This document shows positions 1 to 6,278 of a stretch of DNA of 42,280 nt, one piece after another. Position 1 is the first letter of the stretch; each line of letters opens with the position of its first letter. This DNA is from a virus. Under the pieces are notes generated by a model. The model had not been told where the DNA came from. It did not search any database and saw nothing but the letters and a program-made list of their open reading frames with translations. Made by a program: the position numbers and the translations under genes. Location of the stretch: IMG/VR virus record IMGVR_UViG_3300047470_000524, positions 1 to 42,280 of that record. One strand, written 5' to 3'.

Positions 1-702
1 ATGGCCGCTAAGTGTAAACCGGGTGAAATCAAATGGACCTTCATGCACTTGTTGCATGAAAGGTGACTCGGCAAAGACGACACCATTAGTCACTAGAACA
101 CGGTGGATCTCTGCCACGACGTCGATGGGTGTTAGTACATGCTCCAGGACAGCGCCGATCCAGACACCATGGACGCTTCCGTTAACGAGAGGAAGCTGAT
201 GACCGTCAGCAATGATGGATGTATTCGGTGAGCAGTAGATATCCGAACCTACTATTGTAATGTCGGGATGTTCATAGAGAAATCGGGTGCTGCCAATCGA
301 ACCCCCGCCAATAACCAAGATCGTGGGACTGGGATGCAGCGCCAGTGCTTCGGAGACGAAAACTTTGGCGAAATGCTGTGCTTCAACGTTGGGTTCCCGC
401 AACAGCTTTGCCCGTAGCCTTTGATAGAGAGATTTGCGCCGACGCGGTTTGTACGAAGATGCCCTGGATGCAACGCATTGATCGCGCGAAATGATCGAGT
501 TTTCGAAATCGACTAGCGCAGGCACGCCGTCGATATCGGGAAAGCCATCTTTTGAAAGCGCGCAGGCATCGTTGTAACACGCCAGCGCGTAATTTGGACT
601 GGCGTTACTTGGTTCGTAAAGTCGCTCCTTGCATCGAGGGCAGCATAGGATGGCGGAGAGCTTCGCCTTATCCGCAACACCATGGTCTAGGATCGCAGCC
701 AT
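1..702 (-). CDS. class I SAM-dependent methyltransferase with N-terminal Zn-ribbon-like segment (3' end outside window)
   Basis: A minus-strand frame runs unbroken from ATG 702 to the window edge (234 codons, no stop), so the C-terminus is missing. The start follows a strong GGAGGAA site about 9 nt upstream. Residues 20-48 hold CPRC and CYNDAC cysteine pairs, like the Trm112-type ribbon often fused to small methyltransferases. Next come a glycine-rich SAM loop (ILVIGGGSIGS), an acidic end of strand 2 (IVGSDIY), a strand-4 region (GVWIGAVLEHV) and IHRVL, as in Methyltransf_11 proteins. The substrate is unknown; glycan or lipid-linked small-molecule methylation is common in such fusions. It lies left of the attachment site, so it probably belongs to the host or another element. 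Confidence 0.8.
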   Translation of the reverse strand, partial: MAAILDHGVADKAKLSAILCCPRCKERLYEPSNASPNYALACYNDACALSKDGFPDIDGVPALVDFENSIISRDQCVASRASSYKPRRRKSLYQRLRAKLLREPNVEAQHFAKVFVSEALALHPSPTILVIGGGSIGSTRFLYEHPDITIVGSDIYCSPNTSIIADGHQLPLVNGSVHGVWIGAVLEHVLTPIDVVAEIHRVLVTNGVVFAESPFMQQVHEGPFDFTRFTLSGH

Positions 703-968
703 TGCTACCGTTCCTCCTTTAATAATGACCCACTGATCCGAGTTTTTAAGGAAGATAACCTAATTCAAGTTGAATGCATAATGCGTTAATCACATCATCT
801 TGGTTCCCGTAAAAGCTAATTATTTGAGCATTTTGCAACCAATCTGGATCCTATCCACATGTATCCATACGCCGAAGATCGCGCAATCAGCGTCGATTCC
901 ATGCGAAACGTCCAGATTGCGTATGTCCAGGCAAAATAAGGCCAATAGACAGGAGGACCCTGGCTGTC

Positions 969-1154
969 GTGCGCACGATCTTCCAGAGGGCGGACACCTT
1001 CGTCGCGGTGATCCGGGCGACGTTCGATGGCAGCACTCCATTAGTATCCGCCGAGAAGCCCAAATCAGCGCGTCCGCCCATGGTCCATCCTGACGGCTAT
1101 GGGGATGACGACTGGCCGCCGCGCGAGTCTATGGACTATTTCAGCGGCATTTAA
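969..1154 (+). CDS. small hypothetical protein
   Basis: This is a 61-residue frame with a GTG start. A perfect AGGAGG at 951-956 precedes it by about 12 nt, the main reason to accept it. The C-terminal half is acidic and aromatic (HPDGYGDDDWPPRESMDYF), typical of small cytoplasmic proteins of unknown role; no family was recognised. A minus-strand frame across 887-1081 is also open, so the coding strand is not certain. It is isolated between the methyltransferase and the convergent small-gene cluster at 1292-2078. Confidence 0.4.
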   Translation: MRTIFQRADTFVAVIRATFDGSTPLVSAEKPKSARPPMVHPDGYGDDDWPPRESMDYFSGI

Positions 1155-1291
1155 TTTCCCGTCAGGTCGGCAAGCGCGCTTTCCCAATTTGGATCGACGC
1201 GGAAAAGTAACAACGAAGGAGCTCGTCGAGCGTATTCACGCCGGGCTCCCTAATGTTTGTTCAAGGGACGACCGGTCCGATAGTCCATCCA

Positions 1292-1477
1292 CTAGTCGAC
1301 CTTGGCGGCGATTGCCTGCCAAGCCTGCGCTCCATCCAGATCCCCGGCCGTCGCCAGCTCGACTATTTGACAAGCGACATGCAGCGGAGCCTTCACCCCG
1401 TGCCGCTTTATGACCTGCTGGGCACAGGCCCATATCTCCCAATCGGTTAGAATACTCCTACCGCCGCGTCGGCCCAT
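1292..1477 (-). CDS. DUF6961-like small protein
   Basis: About 61 residues. From residue 10 the chain reads LTDWEIWACAQQVIKRHG, then HVACQIVELATAGDLDGAQAW. This matches, from memory, the layout of the small DUF6961 family of sphingomonads: a WxxA helix, then an AGD turn and a W helix. Function is unknown. The listed ATG overlaps the upstream membrane-protein gene by 31 nt. A later start near 1451, where GTAGGAGT would act as ribosome site with a non-standard ATT codon, would suit family length better. It is the last gene of a four-gene minus-strand series (2078 to 1292). Confidence 0.6.
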   Translation of the reverse strand: MGRRGGRSILTDWEIWACAQQVIKRHGVKAPLHVACQIVELATAGDLDGAQAWQAIAAKVD

Positions 1478-1737
1478 AGCACCATTACCGCGAGCGCAAC
1501 CAACCCCGCTGCTACAATCTGACGCTGCTTCAGGACGCGGGTCGCTGACTCGTAGGCTGCCCCGCCGCCGATAAGCAGCGCCGCAGCCGCAGCGAAGTCT
1601 TCAGCCCCCCACTGCATCTGGTCCGTCAACAAATGGGCCAACGCAGGCAACACCAACAACACGGAAATAGAGGTCCAGACGATCCTGCTGCCATTGAAGG
1701 CAACACGGTTGCGATTACAGCGCGCGCTTTGAATCAT
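1447..1737 (-). CDS. small membrane protein
   Basis: 96 residues with three hydrophobic stretches: about 20-38 (IVWTSISVLLVLPALAHLL), 48-60 (AAAAALLIGGGAAY) and 75-92 (VAAGLVALAVMVLWADAA). Two or three membrane helices are likely, with a basic N-terminus (CNRNR). No family was recognised. Its ATG overlaps the stop of the upstream YozE-like gene by 4 nt (ATGA type), so the two are translationally coupled. It lies outside the presumed prophage. Confidence 0.6.
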   Translation of the reverse strand: MIQSARCNRNRVAFNGSRIVWTSISVLLVLPALAHLLTDQMQWGAEDFAAAAALLIGGGAAYESATRVLKQRQIVAAGLVALAVMVLWADAAVGVF

Positions 1738-1967
1738 CGGTCATCTCCTTCACCAGCCCATTCCACCTCAGCGTCATCCAGTGCCTTGAAAGTGTCCCCT
1801 TCAGCCCCAACTTCCTGAAGCTTCTTGCGCAGATCATCCGGGGTCATGCCTGCCTGAAACTTCGGGTCCGCGCTTGCCGATTTCGCCAGTGGCCCGATCC
1901 AGTCGTCACGGCTGGTCTGCCTTAGCAGCCATGCACCGAAGGGTTCGCCCTTTTCGCTTGTTTCCAC
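1734..1967 (-). CDS. YozE-like SAM-fold domain small protein
   Basis: 77 residues. FGAWLLRQTSRDDWIGPLAK followed by ASADPKF matches the YozE SAM-like fold, where a short helix is followed by an R-D-D/S-x-I-G-x-LA-x-D motif and a DPxFP-like turn. The molecular role of this family is unknown. The C-terminus is acidic (DDAEVEW). It starts 10 nt after the stop of the TIR remnant and overlaps the next gene by 4 nt, so all are on one transcript. Confidence 0.65.
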   Translation of the reverse strand: METSEKGEPFGAWLLRQTSRDDWIGPLAKSASADPKFQAGMTPDDLRKKLQEVGAEGDTFKALDDAEVEWAGEGDDR

Positions 1968-1976
1968 AAAACTCTC

Positions 1977-2078
1977 CTATCCTACATCGATCCAGTGATC
2001 GCGGATCTCTGCAATGATGTGGTCTACATCGTCGTCTGCATTATCTTTCCAGGCATACGTCAACCAAAGTTTTGCCAT
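1977..2078 (-). pseudogene. N-terminal remnant of a TIR-domain protein
   Basis: The 33-codon frame begins MAKLWLTYAWKDN, the first strand and BB-loop approach typical of bacterial TIR proteins (K/V-F/W-x-S/T-Y-A/S-W-K-D). It continues through an acidic first helix (DDDVDHIIAEI) and stops at the second strand (WIDVG). Full-length relatives are a few hundred residues, so about 90% is missing. AGGGG precedes the ATG by 7 nt. The remnant may still be translated as the leader of the downstream small genes. It could instead be a genuine mini-protein; the identification rests on about 25 residues. Confidence 0.5.
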
Positions 2079-2236
2079 GCTCAATCCCCTCTCCAAAATG
2101 CCCAAATCATCAGTAGGCCTACCCCCTCGCCTACTGACGTCCGGTCCATTTCTACAAATCCCGCAACGCTTAGGGGTAGCGTGGGTGAACAGAACGTGTA
2201 ACATGTAGAAATAGCCGTTGAAATATTGGGATAATC

Positions 2237-2287
2237 TACCGACTTTTAATCAGTAGGTCACTGGTTCGAACCCAGTTGGACTCACCA
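2237..2287 (+). other. displaced 3' half of tRNA-Lys(TTT): likely attachment-site core
   Basis: The sequence has a tRNA anticodon stem-loop with loop CTTTTAA (anticodon TTT at 2245-2247), a short variable loop AGGTC, a perfect T arm (ACTGG TTCGAAC CCAGT), the acceptor strand TGGACTC, discriminator A and encoded CCA. The matching 5' acceptor strand GAGTCCA and D arm are absent upstream, so it is not a functional tRNA gene. One anticodon-stem pair is mismatched (C39 position against A). Such 3' halves are classic attB/attP cores for tyrosine integrases. The partner copy is not in the window. Confidence 0.75.
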
Positions 2288-2329
2288 TTTCCCCAATGAA
2301 ATCAGATAGATAGATTACCCTTCGGGGGC

Positions 2330-2471
2330 AGCGTGTATTCGTGCATCTACAAAATACACGAAAAATACACGCTATAGGCTCTTAACAGCCCGAAACGGTA
2401 TGTGACACTGGGCGACCTGATGCGACACCGCCAAGGAGGTGCGATTCGCGAATACACACTCCGTGTATTCG
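2330..2471. repeat. five GTGTATT sites in two inverted clusters (candidate integrase arm sites)
   Basis: CGTGTATT occurs at 2332-2339 (+), and its complement AATACACG at 2353-2360 and 2364-2371. AGCGTGTATT (2330-2339) and AATACACGCT (2364-2373) form a perfect 10-bp inverted pair. A second cluster has CGAATACAC (2449-2457) and GTGTATTCG (2463-2471), a perfect 9-bp inverted repeat with a 5-nt spacer. They start 43 bp from the tRNA core, where arm-type binding sites of integrase or excisionase would be expected. Confidence 0.6.
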
Positions 2472-2669
2472 GATTCCGGCGAATCATTGGGTTACGGAAA
2501 CCACTGCCGACCGCTTTTGCGATTCGTCGAGCGTCCCGATTGGCCGACGCCAAGGAGCAATCCGTTGATCGTTCATTCTGCAACCAATCTGATTTTGATG
2601 CGTATCGGAAATGCAATCTTTACCGCATCTAACTAGTCCTGCGCGTGTCGCGGGGCTTCTTGTTTGAGA

Positions 2670-2801
2670 ATGGGGGCAACGTTGGCCAACCGCCACAAGC
2701 ATTCGCGCAATCGCGCAAAACTCATCCTTCGGCTGGAAGCGATAGTCCTCGGCGCGATTATGCTGGTTGCGGTCGGCGGAGGCGTCGCAAGCATGATCTA
2801 A
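2670..2801 (+). CDS. possible small single-span membrane protein
   Basis: This is a 43-codon frame with a basic N-terminus (about residues 7-16, rich in R, H and K), then a hydrophobic helix from residue 18 (LILRLEAIVLGAIMLVAVGG) ending near MI. The positive-inside pattern with one membrane span suggests a real small protein. No clear ribosome-binding site precedes the ATG and no family is recognised, so coding status is uncertain. It lies alone in the hairpin-rich left end of the prophage. Confidence 0.35.
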   Translation: MGATLANRHKHSRNRAKLILRLEAIVLGAIMLVAVGGGVASMI

Positions 2802-2839
2802 GTTGTAGACGCTGAACAGCCGACCGGTATTATGATGGC

Positions 2840-2889
2840 GAGCCTGACGCCTCCTGATGTGTCCCAACACCCGTTAACGCGTCAGGCTC
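2840..2889. repeat. perfect 11-bp inverted repeat with 28-nt centre
   Basis: GAGCCTGACGC at 2840-2850 pairs with GCGTCAGGCTC at 2879-2889. The 28-nt centre contains a further small GTGT/ACAC pairing and GTTAAC. There is no U-tract on either strand, so it is not a typical terminator. It could be a structured RNA or a protein-binding cruciform. Confidence 0.55.
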
Positions 2890-3064
2890 AACCCGCCCCC
2901 GGAAATATGTGTTCGACCTCGCCAGCCCTTGAGGGGGTGACTGACGAGGCCGAATTTGTCAGATGGTCAGCGGGGGCTGCTCATCCGACCATCAAAGAAC
3001 GGATAGGTCCGCCTTCCGATCCTCGCTCTATCCCCGATTTGCCACGATCCACTTGAAAGCAAAA

Positions 3065-3100
3065 GACCCCGCCAGCGGGGGGGGGGATGCTGGCGGGGTC
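3065..3100 (-). terminator. strong hairpin with G10 loop tract, terminator-like on minus strand
   Basis: GACCCCGCCAGC (3065-3076) and GCTGGCGGGGTC (3089-3100) form a perfect 12-bp stem. On the minus strand the stem is followed by TTTTGCTTTC. The loop contains ten consecutive G (3077-3086). No minus-strand gene is recognised immediately to the right, so the transcript it would end is unknown; it may shield the host boundary. Confidence 0.55.
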
Positions 3101-3107
3101 GAATGGG

Positions 3108-3158
3108 TATCGGACGCTTGCGATATGCGGGGGGCATGTGGGTCGCGTCCGATATTTT
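3108..3158 (+). terminator. second hairpin, possibly plus-strand terminator
   Basis: TATCGGACGC (3108-3117) and GCGTCCGATA (3145-3154) pair perfectly over 10 bp, followed by TTTTG on the plus strand. The 27-nt loop is long for an intrinsic terminator. It sits 8 bp from the preceding hairpin, so the two may work as one bidirectional insulator. Confidence 0.4.
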
Positions 3159-3303
3159 GACAACGACCATTTCTTGATTGGGTTCCAACCCAGATTGCTT
3201 GCGCCCTCATTAATGCTGCATTGCAATACTGCTTCCATGATGATGCCGAAAAACTTCTCTGGTATAGTGGCGTGTCCCTGAGTCACGACAGGAGGATTGC
3301 GTT

Positions 3304-3510
3304 ATGCACGATCACCTGAAAGACGCCGCTATTGCTGCGGCAATGAGCGACGACGAACTCGTCGCGGCCTTTTACGCGATGGATGATCAAAACGATCCCA
3401 CAGGCTTGCAACAAGCTATTATCGACGAGATGCAGCTTAGACGAATCCCGGAATTCTCTTACCACGAAATGAATGTCGCGGCGAACTCATCACGGTCATC
3501 TCGCCGCTAG
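3304..3510 (+). CDS. hypothetical small acidic protein
   Basis: 68 residues. An ATG follows a clear AGGAGG site (about 7 nt spacing). The N-terminal 45 residues look helical and acidic (AAAMSDDELVAAFYAMDDQND, then a second helix through AIIDEMQLR), and the C-terminus is a basic serine/arginine tail (SSRSSRR). No family was recognised. It is the first plus-strand gene inside the left end and runs toward the terminator at 3624. Confidence 0.6.
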   Translation: MHDHLKDAAIAAAMSDDELVAAFYAMDDQNDPTGLQQAIIDEMQLRRIPEFSYHEMNVAANSSRSSRR

Positions 3511-3623
3511 AAAGCCTATCCATCCGCAAGTGGGTTCGCTAAAGTCGTTGCTTCTTCGTTACTGTAGGAACATAGCTTTTTCGTATTCGTCTCAACCGAT
3601 AGAACCGCCCATGGTTCGACACT

Positions 3624-3656
3624 GCCCCGCCCGATGTCTCGTGGCGGGGCTTTCTT
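3624..3656 (+). terminator. intrinsic terminator
   Basis: GCCCCGCC (3624-3631) and GGCGGGGC (3643-3650) form an 8-bp GC stem with an 11-nt loop, followed by TTTCTT on the plus strand. It would end the transcript of the gene at 3304-3510. Confidence 0.7.
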
Positions 3657-3668
3657 CAAGAGCGCCCG

Positions 3669-3833
3669 ATGGCAAACAAGTTCACCCGCCTGTGTATGTC
3701 CGATGGCCGCCCTGCACTGATGGTCGCGCGACAGAACGGTATCTCGCTGTCTGCATTGGACAGTCGATTGAAAAAGGGTTGGGACGTTGATGAGGCCGTA
3801 ACTCGGCCGATGGTGTGGCTGAAGAGGAAGTGA
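3669..3833 (+). CDS. small HTH-like phage protein
   Basis: 54 residues. The centre reads ALMVARQNGISLSALDSRLK followed by KGWDVDEAVTRP. This is the layout of small phage proteins with a helix-turn-helix-like core, where an NGIS turn is followed by a recognition-type helix and a GWD-x-E-x-A-x-T-x-P ending. A role in DNA binding is inferred from that pattern only. It starts 12 nt after the terminator at 3624-3656, so it needs its own promoter or read-through. The ribosome site is weak (AAGAG). Confidence 0.6.
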   Translation: MANKFTRLCMSDGRPALMVARQNGISLSALDSRLKKGWDVDEAVTRPMVWLKRK

Positions 3834-3849
3834 CGCGGCCAAAATAAGT

Positions 3850-4323
3850 ATGATCATGGACACCCATGATCTTCCCCAAATGCTCGACGGACTCGGTGCT
3901 GTCTGGACCAACCTCGACTACCCAGACGATCAGATGCGCGACGATCTGCACGACCTCGACGCCGAAGATCGCGACGACCTTTGCCCGTCCCCTGCCCGCC
4001 ACGGTCGCCGTGAAGGCGGGTGGCAGACTACCAAGGCGGAAAGCGACCATCTCGATCAGCCTGACTTCCATGGGCCATGGGATCGCCTGCGGTGGTTCAT
4101 GGCGGCCAGCCTGCGGCAGCAGCGTGAACTGGCCCTGATAGCCAACGATACGGCTGATTTGACCCGGATTGAAATGGAATGCGCGGCGCTGGAATTTGTC
4201 AGTGAAGCCGATGCGGTGATTGCCGCGCTACGCGATCGGGATCACATCAATGAGCAAGATGCCCCGATCGAAATAGATGCGCGATCAGTTCAGGGCGATT
4301 CTTGGTCGCGGTTTTCAATCTGA
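3850..4323 (+). CDS. hypothetical acidic protein
   Basis: Frame of 157 codons (155 if the second ATG at 3856 is used). The N-terminal third is very acidic (repeated D-D/D-L pairs), a helical middle carries WDRLRWFMAASLRQQREL, and a predicted helix follows (AALEFVSEADAVIAAL). It overlaps the convergent LuxR-type gene by 77 nt at the 3' end, and the last 20 residues may be read through that overlap. No strong ribosome-binding site is present. No family was recognised; coding status is moderately supported by composition and length. Confidence 0.5.
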   Translation: MIMDTHDLPQMLDGLGAVWTNLDYPDDQMRDDLHDLDAEDRDDLCPSPARHGRREGGWQTTKAESDHLDQPDFHGPWDRLRWFMAASLRQQRELALIANDTADLTRIEMECAALEFVSEADAVIAALRDRDHINEQDAPIEIDARSVQGDSWSRFSI

Positions 4324-4465
4324 CATTTTCGATATGTCGTTCCACGGTACTGGGGGCAATATTCAGCCGAAGACCTATCTGCTTCGCGGATTCTCCACTC
4401 GCGACAAAATTGATGATTTCCATCTCGCGCGGTGTGATATGCAAAATATGAACTATGCGTGCCAT
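4247..4465 (-). CDS. LuxR-type HTH-only transcription regulator
   Basis: 72 residues, essentially one GerE/LuxR C-terminal DNA-binding domain: ITPREMEIINFVASGESAKQ, then IGLRLNIAPSTVERHIENV and a K-T-x-x-K/R-P-E-L-I ending. Key family features are the T-P-R-E start, G-x-S-x-K-x-I, and S-x-x-T-V-x-x-H in the recognition helix; all are present. No receiver or autoinducer domain exists, so activity is probably set by expression. GGGGGG precedes the ATG by 7 nt. It lies beyond the holin-like genes at the downstream end of the late region and converges on the 3850 gene. Targets are unknown. Confidence 0.85.
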   Translation of the reverse strand: MARIVHILHITPREMEIINFVASGESAKQIGLRLNIAPSTVERHIENVRLKTATKNRPELIAHLFRSGHLAH

Positions 4466-4628
4466 TGTATTCCCCCCAGAAGAACGGCTTCATCGTTATG
4501 TATAGGTTGCTCCCGATTAATAACTTATGTTCCGTCACTTGACCACGCAACCAAAAGGTCATGGTGTAAAATGCGTAGGTAGTTTTACGGACTATGCCGA
4601 GGCTATCGAGCGAAGCGCATGATCAGCC

Positions 4629-4913
4629 TCAGTCGCCCTGTTTCGCCTCGATCCTCGCGACCGATAGCCGCACTGCTGTCATTTCTTCGACCAGCTTTTC
4701 AAGTCGCTGGAGTAGCGCTGCATATTCCTGCCGATGATTGTTGCGGACGTGCTGAATTTCGACGCTTTGGTCCGTCAGTTTGCGGTCATGATCCTTTAGC
4801 CGATGCTCGATATCGCTGACTTTTCCGCCCATCGACCAGATTGATCGGAAGACAGCAGCCGCCGCACCAAACATTGTGATCGCGGATAGGACCATGGTTG
4901 TGTCGATGGTCAC
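4629..4913 (-). CDS. membrane-anchored coiled-coil protein, candidate lysis protein
   Basis: 94 residues starting at GTG 4913, which overlaps the stop of the upstream gene (GTGA). A membrane helix spans residues 8-27 (VLSAITMFGAAAAVFRSIWS), followed by a long charged coiled coil to residue 90 (heptad-rich VSDIEHRLKDHDRKL and QRLEKLVEEM). One span plus a cytoplasmic or periplasmic coil resembles phage holin accessory or antiholin proteins. With the neighbour at 4910 it forms a two-gene membrane pair at the end of the late operon, where lysis genes often lie. The function is inferred from topology and position only. Confidence 0.65.
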   Translation of the reverse strand: MTIDTTMVLSAITMFGAAAAVFRSIWSMGGKVSDIEHRLKDHDRKLTDQSVEIQHVRNNHRQEYAALLQRLEKLVEEMTAVRLSVARIEAKQGD

Positions 4914-5125
4914 AGAAGATCGCCCGCGCTTTGTTCGACACCCACCGGCTCGAAAATCACGTTGCGGACGTCTGTGGCAGTTTCCGGCGCAACTACGCCA
5001 AAAAGCGTGGCGATGCCAAGCATGATGGAAATATTGCGCCGGTTCATGAGCGGCAGGACCAACCCGACGGCCTGCCTCACAGCTTCGAGGGCAGATTTGG
5101 CCCAATTTTTCGGTTTGATCGTCAT
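4910..5125 (-). CDS. small membrane protein, candidate holin
   Basis: 71 residues with a hydrophobic segment at about 14-30 (VRQAVGLVLPLMN) and another at 32-47 (ISIMLGIATLFGVVAP), separated by a basic RR turn. Two short spans in a ~70-residue protein fit small class II holins. The start has no Shine-Dalgarno sequence; instead TAAATA lies 4 nt before the ATG. The gene is coupled by overlap to the coiled-coil membrane protein downstream. The endolysin is far away at 32 kb, so grouping by neighbourhood is weak. Confidence 0.6.
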   Translation of the reverse strand: MTIKPKNWAKSALEAVRQAVGLVLPLMNRRNISIMLGIATLFGVVAPETATDVRNVIFEPVGVEQSAGDLL

Positions 5126-5129
5126 CCCA

Positions 5130-5135
5130 TATTTA
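5130..5135 (-). promoter_or_regulatory. TAAATA element, 4 nt before ATG 5125
   Basis: Minus strand reads GCATAAATA-TGGG-ATG. This is one of the dispersed late-promoter-like elements described in the findings. Confidence 0.5.
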
Positions 5136-5156
5136 TGCTGCGGGGCGCGGTGATGG

Positions 5157-5459
5157 TCAGGGAAGTGGGTCTATCAGGTCATTCACCGCGCCCCACACCG
5201 CCGTCAGAATGTCTTCCGCCTTGCTCAAATGCGGCTCCCAATCGCCGCCCGTCCCGGCCATTTCCTGCGCGATCTGCTGGATGATATACTGATTGTCCGA
5301 CCCCAGAGCCGTTCGAAGGATATGCTCCGCTACGCGGCCCATCTTGAAGCCGGATTCGACTTGAACGTATGTGCCATGCTGGTCAACTTCGTCGTCGCCA
5401 AGCTGGTGGCGCAGTTCCTTGACCGCTGCGTCAACGACCATCTGTCTGAAATCGCTCAT
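5157..5459 (-). CDS. hypothetical phage protein
   Basis: 100 residues, start preceded by AGGAGGATAGC. No membrane helix is visible; the chain alternates helices (MVVDAAVKELRHQL, MGRVAEHILRTAL, YIIQQIAQEM) with an acidic C-terminus ending in LIDPLP. No family was recognised. It lies between the tail and membrane-protein genes, on the late transcript, and may be a late accessory or virion protein. Confidence 0.65.
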   Translation of the reverse strand: MSDFRQMVVDAAVKELRHQLGDDEVDQHGTYVQVESGFKMGRVAEHILRTALGSDNQYIIQQIAQEMAGTGGDWEPHLSKAEDILTAVWGAVNDLIDPLP

Positions 5460-5517
5460 GCTATCCTCCTATATCGTCACGTCATTGAAACGAAACGACA
5501 TCGGAGATGCAAGTCCA

Positions 5518-5775
5518 TCAGGCCGCAGCGTCCCACGTCGCGATGATGGCGGTCAGCCGGTCGCGTTCGCCGGTCAGGTTGATCTTGCAGCCGTCGAAAT
5601 TGGTAAGCTGCATATCGATCGCCTGACTCGTCTTATGGTCGATCGCATCTGCGTCACGGTCAGCCTTTGTGTCAGCGGCAAGCGTGTCGATCGCGTCGAT
5701 CAGCGTGTCGATCTGCAACAGGCTGGCTTCGACGATTTCACGCTGCGTCAAATCTGGGTTGGTGTACTGGTTCAT
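5518..5775 (-). CDS. hypothetical phage protein, helical
   Basis: 85 residues. Two helices dominate (REIVEASLLQIDTLIDAIDT and a C-terminal ERDRLTAIIATWDA) with an acidic linker rich in D and A. Its start overlaps the upstream gene by 4 nt (ATGA), so it is translationally coupled to the 155-residue protein. No family was recognised. A role in tail-fibre assembly or a late accessory role is possible from position alone. Confidence 0.65.
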   Translation of the reverse strand: MNQYTNPDLTQREIVEASLLQIDTLIDAIDTLAADTKADRDADAIDHKTSQAIDMQLTNFDGCKINLTGERDRLTAIIATWDAAA

Positions 5776-6239
5776 TCTGCGTGTTCATCCTCTTCTTCAA
5801 TTTCTTCAAATTCGGGTTCACGATCGGGTTCGACCATGTCGAAAATCGCCTGTGCGGAATCGGTGACGGTCAGCCGGATCGGGCCGTTGGCATTGCGGAC
5901 GCTGGTGTTGACGAGCGTCCCGCCCTCAACTTCAACACAGTCGACGATGTTGGTGCGATCCAAGGCGAAACGCTTGCCTTCCGCGCCGACCAAATCGACG
6001 ACATCGCCAACCATTTTCGCGCGCACATAGGTTGAGGTTTCGGCGACGATCGCGACAACGACGGTTTCGTTGTCGCCCAGTCGAAACCAGACAGCGGTTT
6101 TCTTTTTCGACTGACCAGCAGCGATTTTCCCGGTTTCGTCGCGGCCTTTGTCAGCGTCGGTCAGAGACTCGACAAGGCGGATGGCGTCGGGCGCGATCAT
6201 CAGCGCCTTGCCGTCGTGTTGATGTAAAATGATCTTCAT
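5772..6239 (-). CDS. hypothetical phage protein with very acidic C-terminus
   Basis: 155 residues, mostly beta-rich: strands such as KIILHQHDGKALMIAP, AVWFRLGDNETVVVAIVAE and RLTVTDSAQAIFDMV, then a terminal run of E and D (about 12 of the last 20 residues). It sits directly downstream of the giant tail gene and is preceded by TAAATA 5 nt before the ATG, with no Shine-Dalgarno site. Small beta-rich proteins in this position can be tail-fibre chaperones or virion proteins; no homology was recognised. Confidence 0.65.
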   Translation of the reverse strand: MKIILHQHDGKALMIAPDAIRLVESLTDADKGRDETGKIAAGQSKKKTAVWFRLGDNETVVVAIVAETSTYVRAKMVGDVVDLVGAEGKRFALDRTNIVDCVEVEGGTLVNTSVRNANGPIRLTVTDSAQAIFDMVEPDREPEFEEIEEEDEHAE

Positions 6240-6244
6240 GCACC

Positions 6245-6250
6245 TATTTA
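6245..6250 (-). promoter_or_regulatory. TAAATA element, 5 nt before ATG 6239
   Basis: Minus strand reads GGCTAAATA-GGTGC-ATG, in the 39-bp gap after the tail-tip gene. Confidence 0.5.
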
Positions 6251-6278
6251 GCCGGGCGCATGAAGCGCCCGACCAAGA

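Noticed and set aside
800-1093. 97-residue plus-strand frame
   Set aside because: It has no ribosome site, while the overlapping frame at 969 has a perfect AGGAGG; at most one of them can be real.
2237-2287. Functional tRNA-Lys gene
   Set aside because: No 5' acceptor strand or D arm is found upstream, and the anticodon stem has a mismatch.
2484-2870. 128-residue minus-strand frame in the left end
   Set aside because: Its composition (many H, R, C and Q) looks like antisense of noncoding DNA, it has no ribosome site, and it crosses an inverted repeat.
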